Shown here: positions 5,970-14,098 of the stretch, in pieces
Numbering within the stretch: position 1 is the stretch's first letter
Layout: every line of letters begins with the position of its first letter
Origin: Candidatus Avipropionibacterium avicola
GTDB taxonomy: Bacteria; Actinomycetota; Actinomycetes; Propionibacteriales; Propionibacteriaceae
Assembly (NCBI GenBank): GCA_018715445.1
Contig: DVLP01000400.1
Location: 1-20,913 of the forward strand
DNA: 20,913 nt
Direction of reading: 5' to 3'
Made by a program: the position numbers and the translations under genes
The notes under the pieces: generated by a model
What the model was told of the DNA's origin: nothing
The model's input: only the letters and a program-made list of their open reading frames with translations
Databases searched by the model: none

Positions 5970-7321
5970 TGAGCGAGCAGACACTGGACGCCGCCGCAGT
6001 GGCCGAGGGGCCGACCGGACTGTTGCGACTGGCCACGGCCGGCTCGGTCGACGACGGCAAGTCGACCCTGGTGGGCCGGCTGTTGCACGACTCGAAGAAC
6101 GTGCTGGCCGATCAGTGGGACGCGGTCGAGCGGGTGAGCCGTGAGCGCGGGTTCACCGGCGCCGACCTGGCGCTGCTGACCGACGGACTACGGGCGGAAC
6201 GGGAGCAGGGCATCACGATCGACGTCGCCTACCGCTACTTCTCAACCGGTACGAGGAACTTCGTGCTGGCTGACTGCCCCGGACATGTGCAGTACACCCG
6301 CAACACCGTTACCGGTGCGAGCACCTCTGACGTGATCATCGTGCTGGTCGACGTCCGCACCGGTGTGGTCGAGCAGACCCGCCGTCACCTCGCGGTCGCT
6401 GCCCTGCTGCGGGTGCCCCATGTGATCGTGGTGGTCAACAAGATCGACCTGGTCGACCACGACGAGCAGCGCTACGGCGAGGTCGAGGCCCAGATCCGCG
6501 AGTTCTGCACGAGCCTGGGGATCCAACAGCTGCACACCCTGCCGGTGTCGGCCCTCGACGGAGACAACGTGGTGGAGCGCTCTGCCAACACGCCGTGGTA
6601 CACCGGGCCCAGCCTGCTGGAACTGCTCGCCACCCTGGAGCCGGCGACCGTCGATGCGCAGGCACCGTTCCGGTTCTCGGTGCAGTACGTGCTGCGTCCG
6701 CAGAGCGCGGCCGTCTCGCCCGAGCACGTCGAGTACCGCGGGCTGGCCGGTCGGGTCGAGTCGGGCACCGTACGACCCGGTGACGAGATCGTGGTGCTGC
6801 CCTCGGGTCGACGCTCCCGGATCGCCGGGATCGACACCGCCACACAGGAGTTGGACTCCGCCGGGGCGGGACAGTCGGTCGCGCTGCGACTCGTCGACGA
6901 CCTCGATGTGTCCCGCGGCGACGTGGTGGCCGAGGCCGAACGGGCCCCGGAACCGCTGCGTGAGGTCGATGCGATGATCTGCTGGCTGGCCGAGGTCCCG
7001 CTGCGGTCCCGGCAGCGCGTGCTGTTCAAGCACGGCTCGCGCACGGTACCGGCGATCGTCACCGACCTCCACGGGCGCCTCGATCTGGGCACCCTGGAGG
7101 CCGAGACGGCCGACGCCTTCGACCTCAACGACATCGGACGGGTCAGCCTGCGGCTGGCACAGCCGGTGCCGGTCGAGGACTACGGCCAGTCACGCTCGGG
7201 CGGATCCTTCATCCTGATCGATCCGCAGTCCGGTGGCACCCTGGCCGCCGGCATGGTGCGGCTGGAGCGCAATGGTGACGGCCCAGGTGTGCCGCGCCTG
7301 ACGATCGAGTGGGAGATCTGA
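5969..7321 (+). CDS. cysN: Sulfate adenylyltransferase subunit 1, GTPase (CysN)
   Basis: 450 residues, an EF-Tu-like GTPase that couples GTP hydrolysis to APS synthesis by CysD. G1 is GSVDDGKST (25-33), the G2 region is around REQGITIDVAYRYF, G3 is DCPGH (102-106) and G4 is NKID (157-160). Two beta-barrel domains follow. The protein ends at the barrels without an APS kinase (CysC) extension, unlike fused CysNC proteins. This agrees with the neighbouring APS-type CysH, which does not need PAPS. The ATG shares its first base with the cysD stop codon. The next gene begins one base after its stop. Confidence 0.96.
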   Translation: MSEQTLDAAAVAEGPTGLLRLATAGSVDDGKSTLVGRLLHDSKNVLADQWDAVERVSRERGFTGADLALLTDGLRAEREQGITIDVAYRYFSTGTRNFVLADCPGHVQYTRNTVTGASTSDVIIVLVDVRTGVVEQTRRHLAVAALLRVPHVIVVVNKIDLVDHDEQRYGEVEAQIREFCTSLGIQQLHTLPVSALDGDNVVERSANTPWYTGPSLLELLATLEPATVDAQAPFRFSVQYVLRPQSAAVSPEHVEYRGLAGRVESGTVRPGDEIVVLPSGRRSRIAGIDTATQELDSAGAGQSVALRLVDDLDVSRGDVVAEAERAPEPLREVDAMICWLAEVPLRSRQRVLFKHGSRTVPAIVTDLHGRLDLGTLEAETADAFDLNDIGRVSLRLAQPVPVEDYGQSRSGGSFILIDPQSGGTLAAGMVRLERNGDGPGVPRLTIEWEI

Positions 7322-7322
7322 G

Positions 7323-8525
7323 ATGACCCTGATGCTCGGGTTGGACCTCACCGATCGTTCGGTGCTCGCGGTCGGTGGGGGACCGGTGTCGGCGCGTCGG
7401 GTCCAGGACTTCGTCACCGCCGGTGCCCGGGTCCACCTGGTGGCGCCCTATGCCTGCGAGGACCTGACCGACCTGGCTGCCAGCGGGCAGATCACCTGGT
7501 CGGTCCGTGACACCGCCCCGTCCGACCTCGACGACGTCTGGTTGGTCCACACCGCCACCGGCGACACCGAGACCGACACCAGGGTCCGAGAACTGTGTGA
7601 CAGCAGGAAGATCTGGTGCGTCGATGCCACCGATGCCGAGGCCACCCGGGTCCGGGTCCCGGCCCGTCGAGAGGTGGACAGCCCGGACGGTCCCATCCAG
7701 ATCGCCGTGCTGGCAGGTGATCCCGGCAGGAGCCGGACGATCGCGACCGGGCTGCGGGACCACATCGTCTCCGGTCAGGTCGACCTGCGACGTCAGCGCT
7801 CCCGTCCCGTCGTGGCTGCCAGGGCTCCGGGCTGGGTCTCCCTGGTCGGGGGCGGTCCCGGCGACGACGGGCTGCTCACCGAGCGGGCCCGCGTGGTGTT
7901 GCGCGCTGCTGATGTGGTGGTCTTCGACCGGCTGGCCCCGCAGCAGGTGATGCGTTCGCTGCCGGACACCGTTGAACTGATCGATGTCGGCAAGACCCCG
8001 GGCCGCCACCCGGTCCCGCAGCACCAGATCAACCAGATCCTGGTCGACCAGGCCATGGCCGGCAAGGCCGTGGTGCGGCTCAAGGGCGGCGACCCGTACG
8101 TCCTGGGCCGTGGTGGCGAGGAACGTCTGGCCTGTGAGGCTGCCGGGGTCCGGGTGGAGGTCGTGCCGGGGGTCACCAGCGCCATCGCCGTCCCCGCTGC
8201 GGCAGGTATCCCGGTCACCCATCGGGGGATCGCGTCGGGCTTCAGCGTGGTCACCGGTCACGACGAGATCCCGCGGCTTCCGAACGGGCCCGACCACACC
8301 GTGGTCGTGCTGATGGGGGTCTCGACTCTGGACCGGACCGCAGAGCTGTTGGTGGCCCACGGCCGCGCGGCCGGTACGCCGGTGGCGGTCATCGAGCGTG
8401 GGTGCACTCCGGATCAGCGGGTCGTGATCGGCACGCTGGACGACATTGCCGTACGGGCTCGGATCGCTGAGGTCTCCTCACCGGCGGTCACCGTGGTCGG
8501 GGAGGTCGTCAGCCTGGCCCACTGA
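7323..8525 (+). CDS. cysG: Siroheme synthase: precorrin-2 dehydrogenase/ferrochelatase fused to uroporphyrinogen-III C-methyltransferase
   Basis: 400 residues, two enzymes in one chain. The N-terminal part (about 1-160) has a Rossmann Gly motif VGGGPVSARR near residue 17 and Asp101 in a position like the catalytic Asp of CysG. It would oxidise precorrin-2 and insert iron. The C-terminal part (about 170-400) is a SAM-dependent uroporphyrinogen III methyltransferase with VGGGPGDDGLLT (175-186), LKGGDPYVLGRGGEE (253-267) and PGVTSA. It makes the siroheme needed by the sulfite reductase five genes upstream, which explains its place at the end of the operon. The dehydrogenase half is short, so chelatase activity is an inference from the family. 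The stop is 3 bases from the stop of the convergent PNPOx-like gene. Confidence 0.92.
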   Translation: MTLMLGLDLTDRSVLAVGGGPVSARRVQDFVTAGARVHLVAPYACEDLTDLAASGQITWSVRDTAPSDLDDVWLVHTATGDTETDTRVRELCDSRKIWCVDATDAEATRVRVPARREVDSPDGPIQIAVLAGDPGRSRTIATGLRDHIVSGQVDLRRQRSRPVVAARAPGWVSLVGGGPGDDGLLTERARVVLRAADVVVFDRLAPQQVMRSLPDTVELIDVGKTPGRHPVPQHQINQILVDQAMAGKAVVRLKGGDPYVLGRGGEERLACEAAGVRVEVVPGVTSAIAVPAAAGIPVTHRGIASGFSVVTGHDEIPRLPNGPDHTVVVLMGVSTLDRTAELLVAHGRAAGTPVAVIERGCTPDQRVVIGTLDDIAVRARIAEVSSPAVTVVGEVVSLAH

Positions 8526-8528
8526 GGT

Positions 8529-9200
8529 TCAGGCCCACAACAACTGTCGGTCCCATCCCGTTCCGGTCCGGGTGTAGCGCTCGCGGTGGTGCTGCCGATC
8601 AGGCGATCCCTGCCAGAACTCCACCTGATCGGCCAGCAGCCACCACAGCGTCCAGTCGTGCTCGGGTGTCTCGCCTTTCTCCAACCCGGAAAGGGCGGCA
8701 GCGACCGCGTCGGCCTGCTGGGCCGGATCGGCGAGTGGCTGGCTGGTGGGTCCGGCCAGCGCCGCCGCTCGTGAGGCGGGGGACCTGCTCGCGAAGTCGG
8801 CGTTCGACTCCTGTGGGTCGGCTGGTTGGACGCGGCCCCTGATCCGTACCGAGCGGAGCCGCTCCTTCCAATGGAAGGTCAGGGCGGCGACCGGGTGGTG
8901 CTGCAACTGGATCCCCTTGCTGCTGGAGGCGCCACCGGCGAAGGCCCATGCACCGTCGGGCCGGATCCCTTTGAGGATGAGGATCCTGGCATCCGGGGCC
9001 CCCTCGGCGTCGACGGTCGACAGGGTCAACGCGTAGGGCTCGAGTGCTTGGTGGTCGTGGGCGTCGAGCAACCAGCGGGCGAACCGGTCGACCGGGTCGC
9101 TGCCACCGTCCCAGTCGGGTGGTGTTCCGGTGAGCGTGGGTACGTCGAGGAGTCGCTGGCCGAGTCGTTCCACCGCATTCGCTTCACCCACGGGACTCAT
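8529..9200 (-). CDS. PNPOx-family flavoprotein, pyridoxamine 5'-phosphate oxidase-like (divergent)
   Basis: 223 residues. The overall pattern is that of PdxH, which oxidises PNP/PMP to PLP with FMN: ARILILKG (FMN-contact Arg72 and Lys77), ALTFHW, RSVRIRGRVQ, EFWQGSPDRQHHRERY (the RxH pair is present) and a final Trp-containing strand. Departures from PdxH are visible. The YTN..SRKG FMN-phosphate loop is replaced by a Gly/Ala/Ser-rich stretch in which the Arg of SRK is Ser94, and the usual RLxP C-terminus is replaced by RQLLWA. It may be a paralogue with another substrate, so no pdxH symbol is given. The ATG at 9200 shares one base with the stop of the upstream gene; longer starts would lie inside that gene. 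Confidence 0.8.
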   Translation of the reverse strand: MSPVGEANAVERLGQRLLDVPTLTGTPPDWDGGSDPVDRFARWLLDAHDHQALEPYALTLSTVDAEGAPDARILILKGIRPDGAWAFAGGASSSKGIQLQHHPVAALTFHWKERLRSVRIRGRVQPADPQESNADFASRSPASRAAALAGPTSQPLADPAQQADAVAAALSGLEKGETPEHDWTLWWLLADQVEFWQGSPDRQHHRERYTRTGTGWDRQLLWA

Positions 9201-9688
9201 CAGACCCGAGCCCCGTCGTCGGTGTCGTCGTCGCGGTGGCGGGGCAGTCGGCTCAACAACAGGGCCGTGCCACCCATGACCGCCAGGAAGCCCACCCAAC
9301 CGGTCCATGACGGCAGCCGGACACCGAGCACCAGCAGCACCGTGATCACCCCGGCACCGAGGATCAGGGTGATCCCGGCCATCGCGATCGGGGACAACCG
9401 CATCGGCGGCAGCGGAGGGATGTCCATCCCGTCGTCGACGGCGTCGAGGTCCTCGTCATCGGGGGCGTGGTGGACCCGCCAGCCGGACTCGTGGACGACA
9501 CCTTCGATGACCTCGGGTCCGTCAGCGGCATCCGACCCGCTCGGTGGCGGGGCCTGCGGTGGTGGGGCCTGCGGTGTCGGCCCGGGCGGGGGCAGTTGTC
9601 GGTGGTCGTCGAACTCCCGGTCGAACTGGGCGACCAGGTCGGCGAAGGCGGCATCGACCTCGGCATCACTGGGATCTCGGTGGGGCAT
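9200..9688 (-). CDS. Small two-helix membrane protein with Pro-rich linker, unknown function
   Basis: 162 residues. An acidic N-terminal helix (about 7-30, DAAFADLVAQFDREFDDH) is followed by a proline-rich linker with an APPPQAPPP repeat (to about 50) and a soluble stretch with VVHESGWRVHHAP. Two membrane helices follow (about 99-122 and 127-146), then an Asp/Arg-rich tail. I do not recognise a family with a function. Similar N-terminal acidic helix plus two-TM layouts are common in unnamed actinobacterial proteins. The start at 9688 is supported by GGAGG six bases upstream; the longer open frame overlaps the esterase gene. It sits 14 bases after the esterase stop and overlaps the PNPOx-like gene by one base. 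Confidence 0.75.
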   Translation of the reverse strand: MPHRDPSDAEVDAAFADLVAQFDREFDDHRQLPPPGPTPQAPPPQAPPPSGSDAADGPEVIEGVVHESGWRVHHAPDDEDLDAVDDGMDIPPLPPMRLSPIAMAGITLILGAGVITVLLVLGVRLPSWTGWVGFLAVMGGTALLLSRLPRHRDDDTDDGARV

Positions 9689-9702
9689 GGACGGCCTCCG
9701 GG

Positions 9703-10497
9703 TCAACCGGCCTCGTCGGCCCGGTCGAGGAAGAAGGCCGCCGACTCGGCGAAGATGTCGTCGGCATCGAAGTCGAGGGTGGCCACGTGGAAGCTGCGGT
9801 GCAGGATCCGTTCGGTGACCGACTCCGAGCCGACGCGGCCCATGATGATCTCGGCCGAGGTGGGATCGACGACATGGTCGACCTCGGAGCGGAACATCAG
9901 GATCGGGCACTGCACCCGGTCCAGATCGGCCCGTACCGCGCGCCACAGCCGCATCATCGAGCGGACCGCCCGCAACGGCGTACGGGGATAGGCCCCTTCG
10001 GTGACGCCCGGCTTGGCGATGTCGTCGGCGATGGCGTCGATCGAGTCGACGACCAGACTGAGCAGGGGGACCAGATGCATCTTCGGATCAGCACTGGCCA
10101 CCGACGGGTTCACCAGAGCCGCGGCAGCGACCTGCTCGGGGTACCGCGCCGCCAGGCGCAGGGCCAGCGAACCGCCCATCGACAGTGCCGCCAGATTGAC
10201 CCGGCCGTACTGCTCGGCCAGGCGGAGGAACTCGGCCTCGACGACGCCGTACCAGTCCTGCCAGGTCGTCCGGTTCATCTCCTGCCAGCTCGTCCCGTGC
10301 CCGGCCAACCGGGGCACCGAGACCTCGAAACCGGCGTTGACCAGGCGCTCGGCCCAGGGACGCATCGACCGGGGCGACCCGGTGAACCCGTGACACAGCA
10401 GCACCGCCCCGGCCGGCTCGGCGCGCTCGGGTCGGGCCGTGAACGACTCCGCACCTGCGACCACGGCGGGACTCAGGGAGGGGACCAGGTCAGTCAT
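9703..10497 (-). CDS. Alpha/beta-hydrolase carboxylesterase (Est30/monoacylglycerol lipase-like)
   Basis: 264 residues, cytoplasmic, no signal peptide. The fold landmarks are an oxyanion-region motif CHGFTGSP (35-42), the nucleophile elbow LSMGGS with Ser106, the acid Asp207 in SEVDHVVDP and His237 in SFHVATLD. The GFTG.P and HVxTLD pair is typical of Est30-type carboxylesterases acting on short to medium acyl esters or monoacylglycerols. The true substrate is unknown. ATG 10497 is preferred: there is no good Shine-Dalgarno site, but TACGAT on the minus strand (10509-10504) is exactly six bases upstream, consistent with a leaderless mRNA. It is the first gene of a three-gene minus-strand operon and is divergent from the polytopic membrane protein gene. 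Confidence 0.88.
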   Translation of the reverse strand: MTDLVPSLSPAVVAGAESFTARPERAEPAGAVLLCHGFTGSPRSMRPWAERLVNAGFEVSVPRLAGHGTSWQEMNRTTWQDWYGVVEAEFLRLAEQYGRVNLAALSMGGSLALRLAARYPEQVAAAALVNPSVASADPKMHLVPLLSLVVDSIDAIADDIAKPGVTEGAYPRTPLRAVRSMMRLWRAVRADLDRVQCPILMFRSEVDHVVDPTSAEIIMGRVGSESVTERILHRSFHVATLDFDADDIFAESAAFFLDRADEAG

Positions 10498-10503
10498 GTC
10501 CCC

Positions 10504-10509
10504 ATCGTA
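10504..10509 (-). promoter_or_regulatory. Candidate -10 element for leaderless esterase transcript
   Basis: TACGAT on the minus strand fits the actinobacterial -10 pattern TANNNT. It ends six bases before the ATG, which would put +1 on the A of the start codon. No convincing -35 is seen. Confidence 0.4.
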
Positions 10510-10540
10510 GTGGCGCGTCGCACGGTCGAAAGGTGACGTC

Positions 10541-12256
10541 ATGAGATCGACATGGTTCGCTAGGGACGTGAGTGAGCACCGCACCAACGCCGTCGTGGGT
10601 GTGGTGGGCAGTGCTCTGCGCAACGCCTTCGTGGTGCCGGTCCAACGGGGTCGGATCCGGATGGGGCAGTGGCCGAGGGCGGCCAGTGGGGTCGTCGTCG
10701 CTGCGTACGTGGTGTACGGCCTGCTGGTGCTCAGTGTGCTGCTCTCGGTGCCGCTGGCCCGACTGGCTCCCGAGACCGAACCGTTCGGCTTGCGGGTGAT
10801 CGGCTCGCTGGCGGTGGCGTTCGGTGTGTGGGCCGCGATGGTGCTGTTGTTCCTCGCGGCCCTGCACCTGCCGTTCTGGTGGCGACCGTTGGCGTGGCTG
10901 CTCCTGCTCGTGCCGCACGGCATCGGGTGGGTGGTCTCGCTGTTGACGATCCTGACGCAGGGGGAGCTGTGGCGAGCCCTGCTCGTGGTGATGGCGGTGC
11001 TGATCGGCGTGGTGTTGCTGGTCGTGCTGGTCGCCACCGCCACCGGACGCCCCGCCTCGGTGTGGTCGGCGGTGTGCACCGCGATCGGCTTCGGGTTGAC
11101 CTACTCCCTGCCGCAGCTGGTGGCCGGGCCGTTCACCCCCCTGGTGGCCAGTGGGGTGGCGGTGGTGGCCTTCGTGCTGACCGTGATCGCGCTGCCCCTG
11201 GCCGTCGCAGCGGGCACCGCCTTCGCACAGTTCGCGGTCAACCTGACCAGCTCGACCATGGTCTCGATCCGGGATCGGGCGCCCGGGCGGATCTGGCCGG
11301 TCGTGGCGATCCTGGCCGCTGTGGCGGTGATGGTGATCGGAGTCTGGCGCGCGCTCGGAGCCGAACCCGGCACGCTCGCGATCACGGTCGTGCACACCGT
11401 GCTCTGCGTCGGGTTGACCGGTCTGGCGCTGTGGGCGATCCGCGGCCGGATCCTGCCGGCCGACGATCCGCCACGGCCGGCCGCGCTGACCGAGACCCTC
11501 GGCAACGTCTCGATGGCCCTTGGCCTGGCGTTGGGCAGTTGGGCCCTGCCGCAGCTGTTGAGTTCCGTGCTGGCGCTGCCACCGCTGATCACCGAGCACA
11601 TCACGGTCTGGGCCGACCTGCTGATGGCGCTGGTCGCCGTGGTGCTGCTGGTCCGCGGCGTCCGTCGCCGCAACCTGGTGACGGTGGTGCTGTTGCCGTC
11701 GGTGATCGTGATGGCCGTCTTCGCCGCTGTCCAGACCCAGCTCGGGTGGCCGAGCGTGAGCGCCACGATCGCAGCGATGGTGTTGGCGCTGGTGGTGATC
11801 GGGGCCGTGGTGCGTTGGCGTTCGCGGATGACGACCCATCGGTGGTTCGTGGTCAGCCTCGCGCTGGTGGTGCTGGTCGTCTTCCCGTACCGCCAGGAGA
11901 TCACCGAACCGCTCGAAGCGGTGCTCGGCTCGACCCAGGTCGCGGTGCTGTTGATCGGTCTGATCTGGATGTTGCTCACCGAGGCCGAGTTCACCCACGA
12001 GTCCAGCCCACGCCACAGCCGGGTGGCCCGCGTGCTGGTCTTCCTGGCCTACGCGGTGTTCAGCGCGGCGATGGCCACCAGCCTGGCCTTCGCGGTCGGT
12101 GACTCGATGCTGATCAAGATGAACATGGGTGACCTGGCCGACATCGGCGATGCCATCATCGGCTACGCCTTCGCGCCCGCCGTGGTCATCGGGCTGCTGC
12201 TGATCGGGCACCACGAGCAGGACGTGGCCGATCCTTCGACGCCGCCCGTCGGCTGA
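10541..12256 (+). CDS. Large polytopic membrane protein, unknown function
   Basis: 571 residues, dominated by hydrophobic segments: roughly 14-16 membrane helices, for example about 48-72, 86-110, 115-138, 146-166, 201-229, 251-270, 278-300, 322-346, 358-372, 378-398, 405-424, 435-450, 465-481, 497-520 and 537-556. A basic, soluble N-terminus of about 45 residues precedes helix 1, and a hydrophilic DPP-containing loop lies near residues 303-318. I see no transporter signature, ATP-binding motif or catalytic cluster. AAGGTGA at 10529-10535 lies 5 bases before the ATG and supports this start. A similarly long open frame exists antisense, but its His/Gln/Arg-rich translation is the usual shadow of a hydrophobic gene. 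It is apparently monocistronic, 43 bases from the divergent esterase gene. Confidence 0.8.
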   Translation: MRSTWFARDVSEHRTNAVVGVVGSALRNAFVVPVQRGRIRMGQWPRAASGVVVAAYVVYGLLVLSVLLSVPLARLAPETEPFGLRVIGSLAVAFGVWAAMVLLFLAALHLPFWWRPLAWLLLLVPHGIGWVVSLLTILTQGELWRALLVVMAVLIGVVLLVVLVATATGRPASVWSAVCTAIGFGLTYSLPQLVAGPFTPLVASGVAVVAFVLTVIALPLAVAAGTAFAQFAVNLTSSTMVSIRDRAPGRIWPVVAILAAVAVMVIGVWRALGAEPGTLAITVVHTVLCVGLTGLALWAIRGRILPADDPPRPAALTETLGNVSMALGLALGSWALPQLLSSVLALPPLITEHITVWADLLMALVAVVLLVRGVRRRNLVTVVLLPSVIVMAVFAAVQTQLGWPSVSATIAAMVLALVVIGAVVRWRSRMTTHRWFVVSLALVVLVVFPYRQEITEPLEAVLGSTQVAVLLIGLIWMLLTEAEFTHESSPRHSRVARVLVFLAYAVFSAAMATSLAFAVGDSMLIKMNMGDLADIGDAIIGYAFAPAVVIGLLLIGHHEQDVADPSTPPVG

Positions 12257-12327
12257 GAGCCTCGCCCCGGACCTGTCTGTGGCCGTAGGGTGCTGCCTGT
12301 CACCGAACAGGAAGGGCCCCCGCCACG

Positions 12328-13137
12328 ATGTATCAGTTCTGCCGTCGGCTCGTCGCCCTGTGGCTGCGCATCATGGTTCGTCCGGTGCAGGTCGATGCCG
12401 AACGGATGCCGATGACCGGGGCAGCGATCATCGCGCCGAACCACGGCTCGGCGATCGAGACCGTGATGGTCCCCGCCGTGATCCCTCGCAAGCTCGGCCA
12501 CGTGGCCAAGCGGGAGCTCTTCACCAGCCGCAACCCGTTCATGCGGTTGCTCGGCTGGTTCATCCACTGGGCCGGCGCTCGACCCATGGACCGCTCAGGG
12601 GGGCGTGCCTCGGCCACCTCGATCGCCGGGATCGTCGACCACGTCCGCAACGGGGGAGCCGCGGTCGTCTTCCCCGAGGGGACGCGCAGCCCCGACGGTC
12701 GGCTCTACAAGGGCAAGACCGGGGTGGCCCGGCTCGCCCTGGCCTCCGGCGCTCCGGTGATCCCGGTGGGGATCGTCAACAACCAGCCGCGCAAGGTGAA
12801 GTGGTGGCCGGTCCCGATCGTCTGGCGCCCCGAGGTCCGCTGGGGCGAGCCCATCGACTTCAGCCAGTGGCAGGCCGGGATCGACGATCGCGCGGTGCTG
12901 CGCCACGTCACCGACCAGGTGATGGCTGCGATCCAGGACCTGACCGGGCAGCAGTACGTGGACGTCTACGCCGCCAGCCTCCGCTCGGCCCTGGCCGAGG
13001 GGCGCGAGATCAACGCCGTCGAGCAGGATCGCCCCGGCCAGGACAATCCCGTACCGACGATCCGGCAACGCCCCACCCAGGACGACCTCAACCAGATCGA
13101 CCCGACCCAGGACCAGGAGGGTCAGGATGGACGCTGA
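12328..13137 (+). CDS. PlsC-type acyltransferase with HX4E motif (first of tandem pair)
   Basis: 269 residues. This lysophosphatidate/glycerolipid acyltransferase (LPLAT) family transfers acyl chains to lysophospholipids at the membrane. Landmarks are an N-terminal hydrophobic helix (about 4-18), motif I NHGSAIE with His39, a central GWFIHWAGARPMDR block, motif III FPEGTRS (115-121) and PVIPVGIVNN. Motif I is unusual: the residue five after the His is Glu44 instead of the Asp of the usual HX4D. The tail from about residue 230 is Gln/Asp-rich and probably disordered. AGGAAGGG lies about 12 bases upstream of the ATG. The 3' end overlaps the second acyltransferase by 11 bases. Likely role: envelope lipid synthesis; substrate unknown. 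Confidence 0.86.
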   Translation: MYQFCRRLVALWLRIMVRPVQVDAERMPMTGAAIIAPNHGSAIETVMVPAVIPRKLGHVAKRELFTSRNPFMRLLGWFIHWAGARPMDRSGGRASATSIAGIVDHVRNGGAAVVFPEGTRSPDGRLYKGKTGVARLALASGAPVIPVGIVNNQPRKVKWWPVPIVWRPEVRWGEPIDFSQWQAGIDDRAVLRHVTDQVMAAIQDLTGQQYVDVYAASLRSALAEGREINAVEQDRPGQDNPVPTIRQRPTQDDLNQIDPTQDQEGQDGR

Positions 13138-14095
13138 CCGGGATCCGGGGGCCGATCGCGACGAGGGGGAGGCCCCCGACGAACGGCTGATCGCCCTCGA
13201 TCCGGAGTCGGGCACCGTCGACGGTGATGTCGGCAGCAGCGGTCGCGGCCTGTACTGGCTGCTGCGCAAGGTGGTGCTGGGTCCGACCCTGCGCCGACTC
13301 TTCCGTCCGATCGAGGAGGGCGTGGAGAACGTACCGACCCACGGCCCGGCGATCCTGGCGGCCAACCACCTCTCCTTCGCCGACTGGATCTTCATGCCGT
13401 TGGCGCTGAACCGGCGCGTCACCTTCGTGGCGAAGTCGGACTACTTCACCGGGTCCGGGATCAAGGGTGCTGCCCAACGGACCTTCTTCGCCGGGACCGG
13501 GCAGGTCCCGATCGACCGCACCGGCGGCCGGGCCAGCGAGGGTGCGCTGCGCTCCGGGCTGCGGATCCTGGACTCGGGCGGACTGTTCGGCATCTTCCCC
13601 GAGGGCACCCGCAGCCACGACGGTCGGCTCTACAAGGGCCGGACCGGAGTGGCCCGGCTCGCGCTGCGTTCGGGCGTGCCGGTGGTGCCGGTCGCCCTGG
13701 TCGGGACCGACCAGATCGCACCGCCGGGGAAGCTGCTGCGCAAGATCACCTCGCCGACGGTGAGGTTCGGCGAACCGCTGGACTTCTCCCGCCATGCCGG
13801 ACGGGAGTCGGACCGCATGGTGCTGCGGGCGATCACCGACGAGATCATGTACGCAATCCTGGAACTGTCGGGTCAGACCTACGTCGACGAGTACGCCCCG
13901 ACCGCCAAGGAGAAGGCCCGCCAGGAGCAGATCCGAGCCGTTCAGGACTGGATCGAGGCCCGGCGACCGCGGAAGGCCGAGCTGGACGGCCCGGAGGAGT
14001 CGGAGTCGTCGAGTCCGGGTGAGCCCAGTCCGGGTGAGTCGAGTCCGGATGAGCCAGGTCCGGGGCCTGACTCCGGGGACGACGCCACGAGCTGA
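13127..14095 (+). CDS. PlsC-type acyltransferase with HX4D motif (second of tandem pair)
   Basis: 322 residues, same family as the preceding gene. An acidic N-terminal extension (about 1-38) comes first. The domain then shows NHLSFAD (His81/Asp86, the standard HX4D dyad), GTGQVPIDR (substrate-binding block), FPEGTRS (157-163) and PVVPVALVGTD. The block TRS-DGRLYKG-TGVARLAL is shared with the upstream copy at protein level and largely at DNA level, so the pair arose by duplication. The C-terminus is a Ser/Pro/Glu-rich low-complexity tail with 15-bp repeats. The ATG at 13127 has AGGAGGG at 13115-13121, an excellent ribosome site inside the end of the upstream gene. The kinase gene starts 3 bases after its stop. 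Confidence 0.9.
   Translation: MDADRDPGADRDEGEAPDERLIALDPESGTVDGDVGSSGRGLYWLLRKVVLGPTLRRLFRPIEEGVENVPTHGPAILAANHLSFADWIFMPLALNRRVTFVAKSDYFTGSGIKGAAQRTFFAGTGQVPIDRTGGRASEGALRSGLRILDSGGLFGIFPEGTRSHDGRLYKGRTGVARLALRSGVPVVPVALVGTDQIAPPGKLLRKITSPTVRFGEPLDFSRHAGRESDRMVLRAITDEIMYAILELSGQTYVDEYAPTAKEKARQEQIRAVQDWIEARRPRKAELDGPEESESSSPGEPSPGESSPDEPGPGPDSGDDATS
14011..14055 (+). repeat. Three imperfect 15-bp tandem repeats encoding a Ser-Pro-Gly/Asp-Glu tail
   Basis: Units at 14011-14025, 14026-14040 and 14041-14055 follow the pattern SAGTCCGGRTGAGYC (S is G or C). They encode five-residue SPGEP/SPGES/SPDEP repeats at the end of the second acyltransferase, and a degenerate fourth unit follows. They are in frame, so copy-number change would only alter tail length. 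Confidence 0.85.
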
Positions 14096-14098
14096 GCG

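Noticed and set aside
5969..7321. A CysNC fusion with APS kinase
   Set aside because: The protein ends after the EF-Tu-like barrels at 450 residues, and no kinase P-loop domain follows; the next gene is siroheme synthase.
10490..12214. A 574-codon minus-strand frame opposite the polytopic membrane protein
   Set aside because: Its His/Gln/Asp/Arg-rich sequence is the mirror of Val/Leu/Ala codons. The plus-strand product has regular membrane helices and a good ribosome site.
12296..12311. Small inverted repeat CCTGT/ACAGG before the first acyltransferase
   Set aside because: Only five base pairs and no other signal; such stems are expected by chance.
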